A DNA stretch of 36,776 bases from Gammaproteobacteria bacterium (lineage in GTDB: Bacteria > Pseudomonadota > Gammaproteobacteria > Pseudomonadales > Porticoccaceae). Each line of letters begins with the position of its first letter. Position 1 is the first letter of the stretch. The notes beneath the pieces are model-generated. The model worked only from the letters and a program-made list of their open reading frames with translations, was not told the origin of the DNA and made no database searches. The DNA is taken from NCBI GenBank assembly GCA_016191205.1, contig JACPPB010000016.1, positions 1 to 36,776 on the forward strand, given 5' to 3'. Below, piece after piece: positions 36,224-36,776 of this stretch. The position numbers and the translations under genes are program-made.

Positions 36224-36776
36224 TCAGACCCCGTGGCGCAACAGGCGGCCGGAATAGGTGTTGGTCTCGCGATCGTTTTCGATAGTCACCTGACCGTTGA
36301 CCAGCACATAGTTGTAACCCTTCGCCCGCTGTACCCGGCGCCATTCGCCACCCGGCAGGTCGTGGGCGATCTCGCCAGGCAACACCTCCAGATTTTCGTA
36401 GTCGTAGACCAGGATATCCGCCGGCGCGCCGACCTTGATCTGCCCGCGGTCGACGAATCCGGCGATCGAAGCCGGCAGCGCGCTCAACCGCCAGTGCGCT
36501 TCCTCAAGCGACAGCATCTTGTGCTCGCGCACATAGGTTGTGATGGTCTCGGTGGGATAGCGGCCGGCGGTCAGGAAACGGGTGTGGGCGCCACCGTCGG
36601 AAATTCCAAAGGTAATGGCGGGATCGTCGATGACCTCCTGCAGATGCTTGAGATTGGCGGTATTGCCCGCGGTGACGAAGAATTCCGCTTTCAGGTTGGT
36701 GCCCACCGCGATATCGAGCATCGCATCGACCGGATGCTTGGCGGTCTTCTCGGCAATCAGGCTGACCTTGTGATCC
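36224..36776 (-). CDS. D-aminoacylase-type amidohydrolase, C-terminal part only
   Basis: The gene runs off the right edge, so only the last 184 or so residues are visible. They match the end of N-acyl-D-amino-acid deacylase / dihydroorotase-like amidohydrolases: ITFGISDGGAHTRFL carries the conserved metal/catalytic aspartate, then RLSALPASIAGFVDRGQIKV and GAPADILVYDYENLEVL, and the end domain VLVNGQVTIEND. In this family members hydrolyse amide bonds, often with D-amino-acid or other acyl-amine substrates, but many in catabolic clusters have unknown substrates. The frame stays open to the last full codon at 36775. Confidence 0.85.
   Translation of the reverse strand, partial: DHKVSLIAEKTAKHPVDAMLDIAVGTNLKAEFFVTAGNTANLKHLQEVIDDPAITFGISDGGAHTRFLTAGRYPTETITTYVREHKMLSLEEAHWRLSALPASIAGFVDRGQIKVGAPADILVYDYENLEVLPGEIAHDLPGGEWRRVQRAKGYNYVLVNGQVTIENDRETNTYSGRLLRHGV

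Overview
The window looks like a chromosomal segment of a GC-rich gammaproteobacterium. The main evidence is the gene order fimV-truA-trpF-accD-folC-dedD-cvpA-purF-metZ, which is the conserved arrangement known from Pseudomonas and relatives. The genus cannot be fixed from sequence alone. I found no tRNA, rRNA, CRISPR array or intact insertion sequence.

Bases 1-14250 form a tightly packed plus-strand core block. FimV (polar peptidoglycan-binding protein) is followed by tRNA modification (truA), tryptophan (trpF), fatty acid (accD), folate (folC), envelope/septal (SPOR, cvpA), purine (purF) and methionine (metZ) genes. Many of these overlap or abut. A MoxR ATPase / DUF58 / transglutaminase (TgpA-type) trio is then attached by overlapping or near-overlapping reading frames. 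A likely sigma70 promoter (TTGACA-16-TAGGAT) lies in front of accD and an extended -10 lies in front of cvpA.

Bases 14400-20303 encode envelope transport: an RND efflux pair (adaptor and 1087-residue pump, with no outer-membrane channel beside it), then a TerC and a MarC family membrane protein. A strong hairpin closes this block against a convergent gene.

Bases 20345-36776 look accessory and catabolic, with strand changes, longer gaps, repeats and broken genes. They hold two Baeyer-Villiger-type flavin monooxygenases, a CoA-thioester cluster (broken acyl-CoA dehydrogenase, MaoC/itaconyl-CoA-hydratase-like protein, CitE-like lyase, enoyl-CoA hydratase), two small membrane proteins, two exported phosphoesterases, a group II truncated haemoglobin, a lipoprotein, a 304-residue unknown, a luciferase-like flavin oxidoreductase and the C-terminal part of a D-aminoacylase-type amidohydrolase. 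This mix suggests oxidation of ketones or alicyclic/terpenoid-like compounds feeding acyl-CoA catabolism, but no substrate can be named from sequence.

The most unusual observations are two decayed genes and a repeat. The acyl-CoA dehydrogenase has an internal deletion of roughly 48 residues plus a frame change inside an otherwise intact operon. A SnoaL/NTF2-like gene is interrupted by a 65-base inverted-repeat element and carries a second frameshift. An intergenic repeat has two interleaved perfect 10-base inverted repeats. I see no convincing entirely new biological system.
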